Part shown: positions 1 through 8,827 of the stretch, piece after piece
Position numbering within the stretch: position 1 is the stretch's first letter
How the letters are laid out: each line of letters begins with the position of its first letter
NCBI RefSeq assembly: GCF_020539865.1
Contig: NZ_JAJBQV010000005.1
Span: forward strand, 43,078-107,077
DNA: 64,000 nucleotides
DNA from: Megasphaera elsdenii
GTDB taxonomy: Bacteria; Bacillota; Negativicutes; Veillonellales; Megasphaeraceae
Direction: 5' to 3'
The notes under the pieces: model-generated
The model's input: the letters and a program-made list of their open reading frames with translations, nothing else
Told to the model about the DNA's origin: nothing
Database searches by the model: none
Program-made: the position numbers and the translations under genes

Positions 1-39
1 CCCAAACGGCTTAATGCAGCAGCTTTTTTTACACTGCAG

Positions 40-60
40 GGGTCGCCACGTGGACGACCC
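40..60. repeat. CACGTG-core palindrome, copy 1
   Basis: A GGGTCG arm and a CGACCC arm flank CCACGTGG. It is the first of about twelve copies in this window of an intergenic hairpin family with variable arms around a CACGTG core. No gene is visible between position 1 and 196; this stretch holds two repeat copies and a terminator. Confidence 0.7.
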
Positions 61-135
61 ATTGGATATGGGGCGACGTTCTCCCCAGGAGGGAAAAACA
101 TGGGTCATGTATAACGTCTACCTCGCGTTCCAGGC

Positions 136-158
136 GGGCTTGCCACGTAAGCCCCTAC
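136..158. repeat. CACGTG-family hairpin, copy 2
   Basis: The sequence GGGCTTGCCACGTAAGCCC followed by CTAC fits the family consensus in reverse orientation. It lies 2 bp from the terminator at 161-195, an arrangement repeated at nine other places in the window. Confidence 0.65.
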
Positions 159-160
159 AG

Positions 161-195
161 AAAAAGGCGCTGTCTTCGTGCGACAGCGCCTTTTT
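161..195 (-). terminator. Rho-independent terminator of the lactate permease gene
   Basis: A GGCGCTGTC / GACAGCGCC stem with loop TTCGTGC is bounded by A and T tracts, so it could act on both strands. It starts 2 bp past the stop codon of the minus-strand lactate permease gene. Its stem shares the GCTGTC/GACAGC word with most other terminators here. Confidence 0.85.
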
Positions 196-196
196 C

Positions 197-1717
197 TTAC
201 CCTACCAGTACCTGTCCGAAGTAGACGATGGCACCTAAGAGGATGATATATGGTACGTAAACTTTCATGATTGCCTGGAGGATTTCGTTATCCTTCCCGG
301 TCAGGGAAATAGCCCCGACGGCGATGGCGATACTCTGAGGCGAAATCATCTTACCAGCACAGGTACCGGCTGCGTTAGCAGCAGCCAGCCAAGCTTTATT
401 GGCGTTGATAGCAGCAGCTGCATCGGTCTGGAGGTTGCCGAAGAGGACATTACTCGACGTGCCCGAACCGGTGATGAACGTGCCGACCGAGCCGATGAGC
501 GGTGCAATGGCAGGATACATCATACCCGTCGCTTCGACAGCCGTACGGGCGATATCCGATGTCATGCCGCTGTAGCCCATGACTTTAGCCGTAGCGATGA
601 CGGCGATGATGGTGATGATCGTATTGCGGAGGCCTTTGATGGTATTCAGTAAGACAAAGAACATTTCACTGAAACGAGCCGACTGGGCTTTGCCGCTGAT
701 GAAGGCTGCCAAGAGGATGAGGATACCCGGTGTATTGACCCAAATGAAGGTATAAGGTACGCCGCCCTGACCGGTATAGATGAGGACTGACGATTTAATA
801 GCCATGAGCGGTGCATGGATGAAGGGAACGAGTTTCGATGTCAACAGTAAGAAGACGAAAATCAAAATGAAGGGCAGGCAAGCCAGCAGACCACCGCGGA
901 GCGGTACATGAGCCGGATTGATATCCATAGCATATTCCGGGTTGTCGATAGGACGGAAATGGGAATAAACGACGATGAGGGCCATGATGACGATAGATGC
1001 CCCCATGACAGCCAGTTCCGGACCGACGAAGGCCGAGACGATGAGTTCCGGCACAGCCAGACCCAAAGCAGAGAGCAAGGTAATCATGAAGACGCCTTTG
1101 AGGGCCTTCAGCGAGCCGCCGACGATGGCGACGATGATGAACGGGCAAAGGATGTTGAGCGGCAGAAGCTGCAGGCTGATATACGTCGACAGCTGTACCG
1201 GATCGAGACCTGTCAAGTTAGCCAAGGTGCTGGCCGGGATGCCAATGGAGCCATAAGTCGTCGGAACGGAGTTGGCAACCAAGCAGACCAGGATGGCTTT
1301 GATAGGATTGAAACCCAAAGCAACCAGCATCGAAGCCGGAATAGCGATCGCCGTACCGAAGCCGGCCATGCCTTCCATGAAAGCGCCGAAGCCCCAGCCG
1401 ATGAGCAGAGCCAGGACGCGGCGGTCCTTGCTGACCGTCGTCAGCATGTGCTTGACGATATCCATGCTCTTAGTGTACAAGGTCAGATTATACGTAAAGA
1501 TAGCGGCGATGATGACCAATAAAATAGGCCAGCATGCCAGGGCCACGCCTTCCAGCGCTGCTGTAGCCGCATCCATGCCCGGCATGTGATACCAGGCCAA
1601 GGCGACGGCAAATGAAATAATCAAGGCAATAGGACATGCCTTGAAGCTCTGCATCTTCAGGAAACCCAAAGAAATGATGAGCCATAAAATAGGTGACAAT
1701 GCCAATAAAAATACCAT
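197..1717 (-). CDS. lldP: L-lactate permease (LctP/LldP family)
   Basis: Predicted inner-membrane lactate:H+ symporter bringing lactate in as a carbon and energy source. The 506-residue product is hydrophobic almost throughout, with about twelve membrane segments, and is near the usual family length of about 500-550. The N-terminus (LLALSPILWLIISLGFLKM) and the region GFGAFMEGMAGFGTAIAIPA are characteristic of the family. It starts at an ATG with AAGAGGG about 11 bases upstream. It is monocistronic, with its own promoter region and a terminator directly after the stop. A flavin-dependent lactate/glycolate dehydrogenase-type protein is encoded at 25396-26796, so lactate use is a coherent theme. 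D- versus L- preference, and glycolate as an alternative substrate, cannot be told from sequence. Confidence 0.92.
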   Translation of the reverse strand: MVFLLALSPILWLIISLGFLKMQSFKACPIALIISFAVALAWYHMPGMDAATAALEGVALACWPILLVIIAAIFTYNLTLYTKSMDIVKHMLTTVSKDRRVLALLIGWGFGAFMEGMAGFGTAIAIPASMLVALGFNPIKAILVCLVANSVPTTYGSIGIPASTLANLTGLDPVQLSTYISLQLLPLNILCPFIIVAIVGGSLKALKGVFMITLLSALGLAVPELIVSAFVGPELAVMGASIVIMALIVVYSHFRPIDNPEYAMDINPAHVPLRGGLLACLPFILIFVFLLLTSKLVPFIHAPLMAIKSSVLIYTGQGGVPYTFIWVNTPGILILLAAFISGKAQSARFSEMFFVLLNTIKGLRNTIITIIAVIATAKVMGYSGMTSDIARTAVEATGMMYPAIAPLIGSVGTFITGSGTSSNVLFGNLQTDAAAAINANKAWLAAANAAGTCAGKMISPQSIAIAVGAISLTGKDNEILQAIMKVYVPYIILLGAIVYFGQVLVG

Positions 1718-1813
1718 AATACAAATACCCTCTTTCTTTGTTCACTTTTGAACTTATTATATGCTCAAAAACTATTAATAATTAAATAATTAATTCCCAA
1801 ACAACATGTTAAT

Positions 1814-1843
1814 ATTATATAATAGAAAATAGGCATAAATCAA
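1814..1843 (-). promoter_or_regulatory. Probable sigma-70-type promoter of lldP
   Basis: On the minus strand TTGATT (1838-1843) and TATAAT (1814-1819) are 18 bp apart, about 95 bp upstream of the lldP start. The gap 1718-2031 is very AT-rich and holds no gene. Another TATAAT at 1756-1761 lacks a good -35 box. An AT-rich inverted repeat (ATTAAT arms, about 1774-1795) between promoter and gene might be an operator, but this is weak. Confidence 0.5.
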
Positions 1844-1975
1844 CAGCTTAGTAATGCTATTAAAGTATAGTTAAGGCCTTGGTTAGACGAAAAACGCAAG
1901 GTTATTTTTTCGATTTTGGCGAATATTCTTATTTCCCGTTCTTATTCTTTTTTTCACATACTATAGGTGGAATAC

Positions 1976-2008
1976 AAAAAAATCAGCTATTTCCTGAGAA
2001 ATAGCTGA
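1976..2008 (-). terminator. Terminator of the mscS-type gene
   Basis: A near-perfect hairpin, TCAGCTATTTC / GAAATAGCTGA with a short CT loop, is followed on the minus strand by a run of seven T. It lies about 25 bp after the stop of the MscS-family gene. Confidence 0.85.
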
Positions 2009-2031
2009 AAATACGTTCAAAAAGTAACGTT

Positions 2032-2928
2032 TTATTGTTCATTTTTCTGTATATAAATTACGCGTTGCGGATAAGGTATATCAATACCGTTAGCATCGAA
2101 GGTATCCTTCACTTTGGACATAGTATCGTAATAGACAGGGTAATAATTTTCCTTAGCGACTTTAGGAAAGGCAGCGATACGCACGGAGCTTTCGGCAAAT
2201 TCACGGATACCAATTTCCAAGGTATCCGCATTGAGGATCCGCTTGTCTTCCCGGAATATCTGCTTCAGTAACTCAATGGCCTTATGGTGGTCATTCTGAT
2301 AAGCGATGTCGAAGAAAAAAGTAATGTACCGTTCCTGCTGGTAAGAACTGTTGGTCACTTGGGACGAAGTGATGCTGGAATTCGGAATGAAAATCGTCTT
2401 GTTATCCTTCGTCGTAATGGCCGTACTCATCATCTGAATCCCCTTGACGCTACCTTCTACCCCACCGATGGCAATCCAGTCCCCCGCCTTAAAAGGCTTG
2501 AAGATCAGGATCAAAAGGCCAGAAGCGAAATTCGACAGATTACTCTGCAAGGCCAGGCCGACAGCCAAACCGAAGGCGCCGAACGCGGCCAAGAAGGAAT
2601 TCGTCGGAATTCCCGCCTTATTCAGGGCTGACAACAGGACTAGGGCCATAATAGCATAATAAATCAGCTGGCTGACAAAGGTGATGACGGTATGATCATA
2701 ATTAGCATGAGTCATCATGCGGACAGCCAGGTTCTTGAAGGCCCGGGCTACATAGCGGCCGATGATGAAGATGGCGATGGCATAGATGACATCTGGGCCG
2801 TGGTTGAGCAGAAAATCCTTGAAATGGTCCAGTGTCGTAACGCTCTGCGTAACCTGGTTCTGGACATCGGTCTGGACGACGTTAGCCGCCTGCTGCGCCG
2901 TATCAGCCGTATTTTCAGCAATATTCAT
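2032..2928 (-). CDS. mscS: MscS-family small-conductance mechanosensitive channel
   Basis: Predicted inner-membrane channel that opens under membrane tension and releases solutes during hypo-osmotic shock. The 298-residue protein has a polar N-terminus (about 1-45), three membrane segments (about 45-160) and a soluble beta domain. The pore-lining third helix is recognisable as AAFGAFGLAVGLALQSNLSN followed by FASGLLILIFKPFKAGD, and the beta domain as IFIPNSSITSSQVTN. Length matches E. coli MscS (286). The ATG is preceded by an excellent AGGAGGAGG ribosome-binding site. It is apparently monocistronic, with its own terminator. The family also contains ion- or amino-acid-selective members, so the substrate is inferred from family only. 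Confidence 0.9.
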   Translation of the reverse strand: MNIAENTADTAQQAANVVQTDVQNQVTQSVTTLDHFKDFLLNHGPDVIYAIAIFIIGRYVARAFKNLAVRMMTHANYDHTVITFVSQLIYYAIMALVLLSALNKAGIPTNSFLAAFGAFGLAVGLALQSNLSNFASGLLILIFKPFKAGDWIAIGGVEGSVKGIQMMSTAITTKDNKTIFIPNSSITSSQVTNSSYQQERYITFFFDIAYQNDHHKAIELLKQIFREDKRILNADTLEIGIREFAESSVRIAAFPKVAKENYYPVYYDTMSKVKDTFDANGIDIPYPQRVIYIQKNEQ

Positions 2929-2986
2929 AGTGTCCTCCTCCTCTTGTGTGTGCTTCTATTATACCCGGGTTCGCGGCTAGTGGCTA

Positions 2987-3007
2987 GGGGGTTCGTGGTT
3001 CCCCTAC
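2987..3007. repeat. Divergent copy of the GTAGGGG hairpin family
   Basis: GGGG-TTCGTGGTT-CCCC followed by CTAC retains the GTAGGGG end of the family (read in reverse) but has lost the CACGTG core. A GGCTAGTGGCTAG run precedes it, as beside copies at 26830 and 62275. It is about 20 bp from the terminator at 3029-3069. Confidence 0.4.
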
Positions 3008-3028
3008 AAATCAGAACAGCATGCACGC

Positions 3029-3069
3029 AAAAAAGAGGCCGCCGCATCAATATGCGACAGCCTCTTTTT
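3029..3069 (-). terminator. Terminator of tuf
   Basis: Stem arms AGAGGC / GCCTCT, with an inner CGCAT / ATGCG pairing, are flanked by A and T tracts. It lies 37 bp past the tuf stop codon. The loop-proximal TGCGACAGCCTC word is shared with the other terminators of the window. Confidence 0.8.
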
Positions 3070-3105
3070 CAAGTTTGAAGTTGAAAGTCAACCATCAAAC
3101 AATAT

Positions 3106-4299
3106 TTAGCCTTCGATTTCGGATACGACACCGGCACCTACGGTACGGCCGCCTTCACGAATAGCGAAGCGCAAGCCGGCTTCGATAGCAATCGGGGTGA
3201 TGAGTTCGACATCCATTTTGACGTTATCGCCAGGCATGCACATTTCCGTGCCTTCCGGCAAGGTGATGACGCCTGTTACGTCCGTTGTACGGAAGTAGAA
3301 CTGCGGACGATAGCCGTTGAAGAATGGCGTATGACGACCGCCTTCATCTTTCGTCAGGACATAGACCTGAGCCTTGAATTTCGTATGCGGATGAATCGTG
3401 TCCGGTTTAGCCAAGACCTGGCCGCGTTCGACATCTTTGCGGTCGATGCCACGGAGCAATGCGCCGATGTTGTCGCCTGCTTCTGCAAGGTCCAGAATCT
3501 TACGGAACATTTCAACGCCCGTAACAACCGTATCTTTCGGTTTATCAGCGAGGCCGACGATTTCGACAGCGTCACCGACTTTAATCGTACCACGTTCGAC
3601 ACGGCCTGTAGCAACGGTACCACGGCCAGTGATAGTAAAGACGTCTTCGACAGGCATCAAGAACGGTTTATCCGTCGGACGGTCCGGAGTCGGAATGTAT
3701 TCATCAACAGCCTTCATGAGGTCTTTGATGGACTGTACAGCTTGGGGATCGCCTTCGAGAGCTTTCAGAGCGGAGCCAACGATGATAGGAACTTCATCGC
3801 CGGGGAAATCGTAGGAGCTGAGGAGATCACGAACTTCCATTTCAACGAGTTCGATGAGTTCCGGATCGTCAACCTGGTCAGCTTTGTTGAGGTATACAAC
3901 GATAGCCGGTACACCAACCTGGCGGGCCAAGAGGATGTGTTCACGAGTCTGCGGCATCGGGCCATCAGCTGCGGATACAACAAGGATAGCGCCGTCCATC
4001 TGAGCTGCACCAGTGATCATGTTCTTAACATAGTCAGCATGCCCTGGGCAGTCAACGTGTGCATAATGACGGTTCGGTGTTTCATATTCAACATGTGCCG
4101 TGTTGATAGTAATACCACGTTCACGTTCTTCCGGAGCCTTATCGATATCGGAATATGCTTCGAACTGAGCTTTGCAACCTTCCGTCTGGGAAAGGACTTT
4201 CGTAATAGCAGCTGTCAATGTCGTTTTGCCATGGTCGACGTGACCAATCGTACCGATATTAACATGCGGTTTTGTTCTTTCATAATGTTCTTTTGCCAT
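3106..4299 (-). CDS. tuf: Elongation factor Tu
   Basis: GTPase that delivers aminoacyl-tRNA to the ribosome. The 397-residue product starts [20 protein letters not shown]. The P-loop GHVDHGKT, the switch [23 protein letters not shown] and NKAD are all intact, followed by the two beta-barrel domains ending in [22 protein letters not shown] sequence. An ATG three codons further upstream is only 2 bases from the AAGGAGG site; the ATG at 4299 is at optimal distance (11 bases) and matches the family start. It lies directly downstream of five tRNA genes on the same strand, like the thrU-tyrU-glyT-thrT-tufB unit of E. coli. A dedicated Sec factor, selB, is present at 51003-52925. Confidence 0.98.
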   Translation of the reverse strand: MAKEHYERTKPHVNIGTIGHVDHGKTTLTAAITKVLSQTEGCKAQFEAYSDIDKAPEERERGITINTAHVEYETPNRHYAHVDCPGHADYVKNMITGAAQMDGAILVVSAADGPMPQTREHILLARQVGVPAIVVYLNKADQVDDPELIELVEMEVRDLLSSYDFPGDEVPIIVGSALKALEGDPQAVQSIKDLMKAVDEYIPTPDRPTDKPFLMPVEDVFTITGRGTVATGRVERGTIKVGDAVEIVGLADKPKDTVVTGVEMFRKILDLAEAGDNIGALLRGIDRKDVERGQVLAKPDTIHPHTKFKAQVYVLTKDEGGRHTPFFNGYRPQFYFRTTDVTGVITLPEGTEMCMPGDNVKMDVELITPIAIEAGLRFAIREGGRTVGAGVVSEIEG

Positions 4300-4344
4300 T
4301 GTAATCATTTCCTCCTTTAGGAAAAAAAACAGCTACCCACTTGT

Positions 4345-4439
4345 ATTCTATCACACATCCATATTCTTTGCTTAAAAAAAGAAAATTTAAACAAAAAATA
4401 TTTTTGCATATAGAAATAACCTCGTATACACGAGGTTAT
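4345..4439 (-). promoter_or_regulatory. tRNA-tuf intergenic region: hairpin and possible tuf promoter
   Basis: Between tRNA-Met and tuf there is a perfect 9-bp stem (ATAACCTCG / CGAGGTTAT, 4416-4439). It has no proper T run after it on the minus strand, so it is more likely a processing or attenuation structure than a full terminator. Closer to tuf a GATAGAAT -10-like box (4345-4350) lacks a good -35 partner. Read-through from the tRNA promoter is therefore the likeliest source of tuf mRNA. Confidence 0.4.
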
Positions 4440-4444
4440 GAGTG

Positions 4445-4521
4445 TGGTGGCGGCTCGGAGATTCGAACTCTGGACACTGCGGGTATGAACCGCATGCTCT
4501 AGCCAACTGAGCTAAGCCGCC
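4445..4521 (-). tRNA. tRNA-Met (CAT), elongator type
   Basis: A cloverleaf of 77 nt with encoded CCA. The acceptor stem is GGCGGCT / AGCCGCC with A as discriminator; the anticodon loop is TTCATAC between TGCGG and CCGCA; the T loop is TTCGAAT. Acceptor pairing at position 1-72 and overall form match elongator Met rather than initiator. A CAT anticodon could also be a lysidine-modified Ile2, but the body resembles Met. Confidence 0.93.
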
Positions 4522-4526
4522 ATGTG

Positions 4527-4602
4527 TGGAGCTATTGACCGGGATTGAACCGGTGACCTTATCCTTACCAAGGATACGCTCTACCGACTGAGCTACAACA
4601 GC
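4527..4602 (-). tRNA. tRNA-Thr (GGT)
   Basis: A 76-nt cloverleaf with encoded CCA. The acceptor stem is GCTGTTG / CAATAGC with discriminator T; the anticodon loop TTGGTAA sits between TATCC and GGATA. It lies 5 bp from tRNA-Met in the same array. Confidence 0.95.
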
Positions 4603-4659
4603 TTATGAACTGGTCAAAGCCAATTATGAAGTTGTTTTTTACTTGACAGTAAAAAAATT

Positions 4660-4735
<76 letters not shown>

Positions 4736-4740
4736 ATAAT

Positions 4741-4826
4741 TGGTGGTGGGGGAAGGATTCGAACCTTCGAAGGCAAACGCCGGCAGATTTACAGTCTGCT
4801 CCCTTTAGCCACTCGGGAACCCCACC
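4741..4826 (-). tRNA. tRNA-Tyr (GTA)
   Basis: An 86-nt class II tRNA with a long variable arm (CGGCGTTTGCCTTCG region) and encoded CCA. The anticodon loop CTGTAAA is between CAGA and TCTG; acceptor arms are GGTGGGG / CCCCACC. Confidence 0.95.
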
Positions 4827-4832
4827 ATTTAC

Positions 4833-4908
<76 letters not shown>

Positions 4909-4932
4909 TTACTGTTCCGTGGAACGTAGTCT

Positions 4933-4961
4933 ATTATATCAAAGGACTGACGTTCTGTCAA
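4933..4961 (-). promoter_or_regulatory. Consensus sigma-70 promoter of the tRNA-tuf operon
   Basis: Minus strand: perfect TTGACA (4956-4961), 17-bp spacer, perfect TATAAT (4933-4938). It is immediately upstream of tRNA-Thr(TGT), as expected for a strong stable-RNA promoter. Confidence 0.9.
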
Positions 4962-5044
4962 GAACTTTTTTATCAGCTTTTCTATTTCTTCTGACGAGGC
5001 AGAACCCCGTTTCAAAAGTCTCTGTCAGAACCGCTGACTTGATT

Positions 5045-5073
5045 AGTATACTACACCCCACGAAATAATGCAA
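5045..5073 (-). promoter_or_regulatory. Second promoter upstream of the tRNA-tuf operon
   Basis: Minus strand: TTGCAT (5068-5073), 17-bp spacer, TATACT (5045-5050), about 110 bp upstream of the consensus promoter. It would give tandem promoters for the stable RNA operon. Confidence 0.6.
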
Positions 5074-5108
5074 GTACTTTTTTCAATTTTTTAAATTAAT
5101 TTGTAAAC

Positions 5109-6437
5109 CTATCCTTCATGCTGCGTATCCAGATTGAGGAACAACGTGAACTCGTTCTTGAAGTATAACTTGACCGATCCGACAGGACCATTGCGGTGCT
5201 TGGCCAAGATGACTTCGGTAATATGCTGATTTTCCGTTTCCTTGTCATAGTAATCTTCGCGATACAAGAAAGAAACGATATCCGCATCCTGTTCCAAGGC
5301 CCCTGATTCGCGGAGGTCACTGAGCATAGGCCGCTTGTCCTGCCGGCTTTCGACGCTTCGGCTAAGCTGGGATAAGGCGATGAGCGGCACTTTCAGTTCC
5401 CGCGCCAGCGCTTTAAGGGACCGGGAAATCTCGGAAATTTCCTGTTGCCGACTTTCGGCATTGCGGCCCTGCATGAGCTGCAGGTAGTCGACGATAATCA
5501 AGTCCAGACCGTGTTCCGACTTGAGGCGCCGTGCTTTTGAACGCATTTCGGCAACTGAAATCCCTGGCGTATCGTCAATATAAATAGGCGATTCATAGAG
5601 TTTGTCACAGGCATCGGTCAGGCGCGTCCATTCTTCATCGCTGTTGAGCTGGCCTGTACGCAGTTTCTGCGAATCGATATGAGCAATCTGGCAGAGCAGG
5701 CGCTGGACGAGCTGTTCCTGAGACATTTCCAAGGAAAAGAAGGCTACCGTCTTATGCTGGCGGACGCCGACGTTCTGGGCGATGTTCAGGGTAAAGGCCG
5801 TCTTGCCCATACTTGGCCGGGCAGCGACTAGGATCAAATCGGATGGCTGCAGGCCCGACGTCATGCGGTCCAAGTCGCGGAACCCCGTCGGCAGGCCAGT
5901 CAGACCCGCTTTATTTTCATAGAGCTTGGTAATTTTGTCGAGGGTCATTTCGACGACGGTGCCGACAGAAGCAAAATCGCCGCGGTTCTTGGTGTCCGAC
6001 AGCTGGAGGATGCGCCGTTCAGCATCGTCCAGAAGGGCTTCCGTTTCCTTTTGGCCATCATAGGCTTCCGTCGTCAGCTCAGTACATGTCGAAATGAGGT
6101 TTCGCGCCAAGGCCTTCTCGGCGACAATATTGGCATAATACTCGATATTGACGGCTGACCCTACCTGGTTCGGCAGGTTCAGGACATATTCGAGACCGCC
6201 TACGTCGTCGAGTTTCTTCATGCGTTTCAACTCGTCTGGCAAGGTGATGACGTCGATTTCTTTATTCTCCCGATGGAGATGCTCCATAGCTTCAAAGATG
6301 ATGCGATGGACGTCGCGGTAAAAATCGCGGGACTGGAGTTTTTCCATGGCGACGATGACGGCATCATGGGATAAGAGCATCGCCCCCAGGACGGCTTGTT
6401 CTGCCTCTACATTCTGCGGTGGAATCCGCTGTTCCAT
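5109..6437 (-). CDS. dnaB: Replicative DNA helicase DnaB
   Basis: Hexameric 5'-3' helicase that unwinds DNA at the replication fork. The 442-residue protein begins IPPQNVEAEQAVLGAMLLS, the classic N-terminal domain, and carries the RecA-like domain with Walker A ARPSMGKTAF, FSLEMS, DYLQLM and the end motif LSQLSRSVE followed by RESGALEQDADIV. No intein is present. It starts one base after the lonC stop codon, so translation is likely coupled. The order yybS-gdpP-rplI-lonC-dnaB is an expanded form of the Firmicute yybS-gdpP-rplI-dnaB cluster (called dnaC in Bacillus). Confidence 0.97.
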   Translation of the reverse strand: MEQRIPPQNVEAEQAVLGAMLLSHDAVIVAMEKLQSRDFYRDVHRIIFEAMEHLHRENKEIDVITLPDELKRMKKLDDVGGLEYVLNLPNQVGSAVNIEYYANIVAEKALARNLISTCTELTTEAYDGQKETEALLDDAERRILQLSDTKNRGDFASVGTVVEMTLDKITKLYENKAGLTGLPTGFRDLDRMTSGLQPSDLILVAARPSMGKTAFTLNIAQNVGVRQHKTVAFFSLEMSQEQLVQRLLCQIAHIDSQKLRTGQLNSDEEWTRLTDACDKLYESPIYIDDTPGISVAEMRSKARRLKSEHGLDLIIVDYLQLMQGRNAESRQQEISEISRSLKALARELKVPLIALSQLSRSVESRQDKRPMLSDLRESGALEQDADIVSFLYREDYYDKETENQHITEVILAKHRNGPVGSVKLYFKNEFTLFLNLDTQHEG

Positions 6438-6438
6438 A

Positions 6439-8358
6439 TTATGATTCCCCCTGTTTGACTAACATCAGTTTCAATACGTCGTCGATGGTGGCGGCATAGT
6501 GGATATGGAGGCCCAAATGGTGTTCCGGAATGTCATGGGCATTTTCCTTAGGGATGATGATGTCTTTCATGCCGGCCTGACGGGCACCATAGGCCTTTTC
6601 AAAGACACCGCCGACGGGCTTAACCTGGCCTTGGATGGAAATTTCCCCAGTCAAGGCCATATCCTGACAGACCGGCGTCCCTGTGATGGCCGAGATGAGT
6701 GCCGTCGTAATGGCACAACCTGCCGACGGGCCATCGATATTGCCACCGCCGACAAAGTTGATGTTGACGTCGTAATCGGACAGCTCCTTGCCAGTCATGC
6801 GGCGGACGACAGTCGCTGCATTGAACATGGAGTCCTTGGCCATGGAGCCGGCCGTATCATTGAAGCGGTAATAGCCCTTCCCCGGAGTTCGTGCGGGAAA
6901 GGCCACGGCTTCGATTTCGATGGCCGAGCCAAGGTAACCGGCGACGCCGAGGCCGAAAACTTTTCCGACGGCCGGTGTATCACTGGCCTTTTCTGTCACA
7001 TAAGGCACGAGACGGCTGATCTGGGCTACGCGGCGTACGTGGTCGCAGGTAATGCGTACATGGTCCTTAGAGCCTGATTTAAAGACAGCCAGGCCATACG
7101 TATCAGCCAGAATATTGACGGCTTTGCGGCCTTCGATAGTGAACTCGCTGATCAGTCTGGCTACGCCGTCTTCCAATTCGGCGCCTAACTGGACAGCCGC
7201 ATTGGTAACGATTTGTTCAATATCCGACGGAATGAGCGGTTCAAAAAAGATTTCGGCACAGCGAGATCGTATAGCCGGATTGATTTCCGACGGGTCCCGC
7301 GTCGTCGCACCGATGAGGATGAAGTCGGCCGGTGCCCCTTCTGCAAAGAGTCTCTTAATATACTGCGGCACGTTCGGGTCGTCTTCGTCATAATAAGCCG
7401 ATTCAAAACGGACCCGCTTGTCTTCCATGACTTTTAGCAGCTTGTTGAGCAGCATCGGGTCCATCTCCCCGATTTCATCGATGAAGAGGATACCGCCGTG
7501 AGCTTCCGTGACCAGGCCCGGCTTAGGTTCCGGAATCCCCGTATCGGCCAGGTCGCGGCGGGCGCCCTGATAAATCGGGTCGTGGACCGAACCGATGAGA
7601 GGATTGGTCATATCCCGCGAATCCCAGCGCAGCGTCGTCCCATCTGTTTCGATAAAAGGCGCATCAGGACCAAAAGGCGTAAAAGGCAGCTTTTTAGCTT
7701 CGTCAAGGATGATGCGGGCAGCCGTCGTCTTGCCGACGCCAGGCGGCCCGTAAAGGAGCAGGTGCTGCGGATAGACAGATGATAGCTTGCTCTGCATCGC
7801 TTCTACAGCCCTTTCCTGGCCGACGATAGCACTGAGCCGTTTCGGGCGGACTCGTTCCATGACCGATTCCGTAAGATGGACTTTTTCCAAGTCGTCCAAT
7901 TCCTTGAGCTTGCGCTTGGTCTGCGGTGTTTCGACATCGTGTAGTTCTTCCTTGATGAGTTCCATCTTGATTTCCCGCACGTATTCCTGCTGTTTTTCAT
8001 CCATACGCTGGCTGATTTTCTTTTCCAGCCGTTCTTCTACGGCCTGACGAGCCAACATCTCAGCCAGAACCATTTCCAGTTCATTGAGGACATTGATGAC
8101 TTCATCATCATCAGGTACTTTATCATACGAAACGTCTTCATAAATGAGGCGCTGCAGGCCGACCAGGCGCTGGCGCGGGTCTTCGGAGTGGATGTACGAC
8201 AAGGCAGAGTACTTACTGGCCCGGAGGACCATCTTTTCAGACCCTATAAGACCAGTAAAAGCGCCATAAAGCACATTAACCTGACGGCGGAGTTCTTCCT
8301 CCGCCGTCGGTTCGAGGTACTTATGGCGCTGTAATAATTTGTCCAATAATTCTTTCAT
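6439..8358 (-). CDS. lonC: Lon-family ATP-dependent protease, LonC type
   Basis: AAA+ serine protease of the spore_lon_C type. The 639-residue chain has an N-terminal region unlike the LonA substrate domain (about 1-175), an AAA+ module with Walker A YGPPGVGKTT, Walker B GGILFIDEIGE and sensor region NPAIRSRCAEIFFEPL, then the S16 protease domain. The catalytic Ser lies in DGPSAGCA and the Lys in VGGVFEKAYGARQAG. Both dyad residues are present, so it should be active. It has no membrane segment, unlike LonB. It sits 22 bp after rplI and 1 bp before dnaB. The family occurs in both sporulating and non-sporulating Firmicutes; its substrates are not known from sequence. Confidence 0.9.
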   Translation of the reverse strand: MKELLDKLLQRHKYLEPTAEEELRRQVNVLYGAFTGLIGSEKMVLRASKYSALSYIHSEDPRQRLVGLQRLIYEDVSYDKVPDDDEVINVLNELEMVLAEMLARQAVEERLEKKISQRMDEKQQEYVREIKMELIKEELHDVETPQTKRKLKELDDLEKVHLTESVMERVRPKRLSAIVGQERAVEAMQSKLSSVYPQHLLLYGPPGVGKTTAARIILDEAKKLPFTPFGPDAPFIETDGTTLRWDSRDMTNPLIGSVHDPIYQGARRDLADTGIPEPKPGLVTEAHGGILFIDEIGEMDPMLLNKLLKVMEDKRVRFESAYYDEDDPNVPQYIKRLFAEGAPADFILIGATTRDPSEINPAIRSRCAEIFFEPLIPSDIEQIVTNAAVQLGAELEDGVARLISEFTIEGRKAVNILADTYGLAVFKSGSKDHVRITCDHVRRVAQISRLVPYVTEKASDTPAVGKVFGLGVAGYLGSAIEIEAVAFPARTPGKGYYRFNDTAGSMAKDSMFNAATVVRRMTGKELSDYDVNINFVGGGNIDGPSAGCAITTALISAITGTPVCQDMALTGEISIQGQVKPVGGVFEKAYGARQAGMKDIIIPKENAHDIPEHHLGLHIHYAATIDDVLKLMLVKQGES

Positions 8359-8380
8359 TGTATCCCCTTATGGCTTATGA

Positions 8381-8827
8381 TCAGCCTTCTACAACGTGTA
8401 TTTTGATGATACTAGTAATCGTCGGATGGACGCGGATAGTAACATCGTAATCGCCGAGCGATTTAATCGGATCCTTGATTTCTACTTTCTTCTTATCCAG
8501 GTCGAGGTCGTACTGAGCCTTAGCCGCTTCGCTGATGGTCTTGCCCGTAATGGCACCGAAGACTTTGCCACCTTCGCCAACTTTGACGGGAATGGTCAGT
8601 TCAACTTTTTTCAGCTGGCTAGCCAAGATGACCGCTTCATCAGAAGCCACCTGGGCTTTATGCTTAGCAGCCGCTTTTTTCTGCTTGGCATCGTTGAGGT
8701 TTTCCGACGTGCCAGGAGCTGCCAATTTACGGGGTAAAAGGAAATTGCGGCCATAGCCTTCCGATACTTCGATGATATCCCCTTTCTTACCGAGTTTCTT
8801 TACATCCTGTAATAAGATTACTTTCAT
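8381..8827 (-). CDS. rplI: 50S ribosomal protein L9
   Basis: Large-subunit ribosomal protein with two globular domains joined by a long helix. The 148-residue product begins MKVILLQDVKKLGKKGDIIEV followed by GYGRNFLLPRKLA, the diagnostic L9 N-domain. Its start codon overlaps the gdpP stop by ATGA (8824-8827), indicating translational coupling. Confidence 0.98.
   Translation of the reverse strand: MKVILLQDVKKLGKKGDIIEVSEGYGRNFLLPRKLAAPGTSENLNDAKQKKAAAKHKAQVASDEAVILASQLKKVELTIPVKVGEGGKVFGAITGKTISEAAKAQYDLDLDKKKVEIKDPIKSLGDYDVTIRVHPTITSIIKIHVVEG

Noticed and set aside
4445-4521. tRNA-Ile2 (lysidine CAT) instead of Met
   Set aside because: The acceptor stem, GGCGGCTTAGCTCAG start and anticodon stem resemble elongator Met of Firmicutes.
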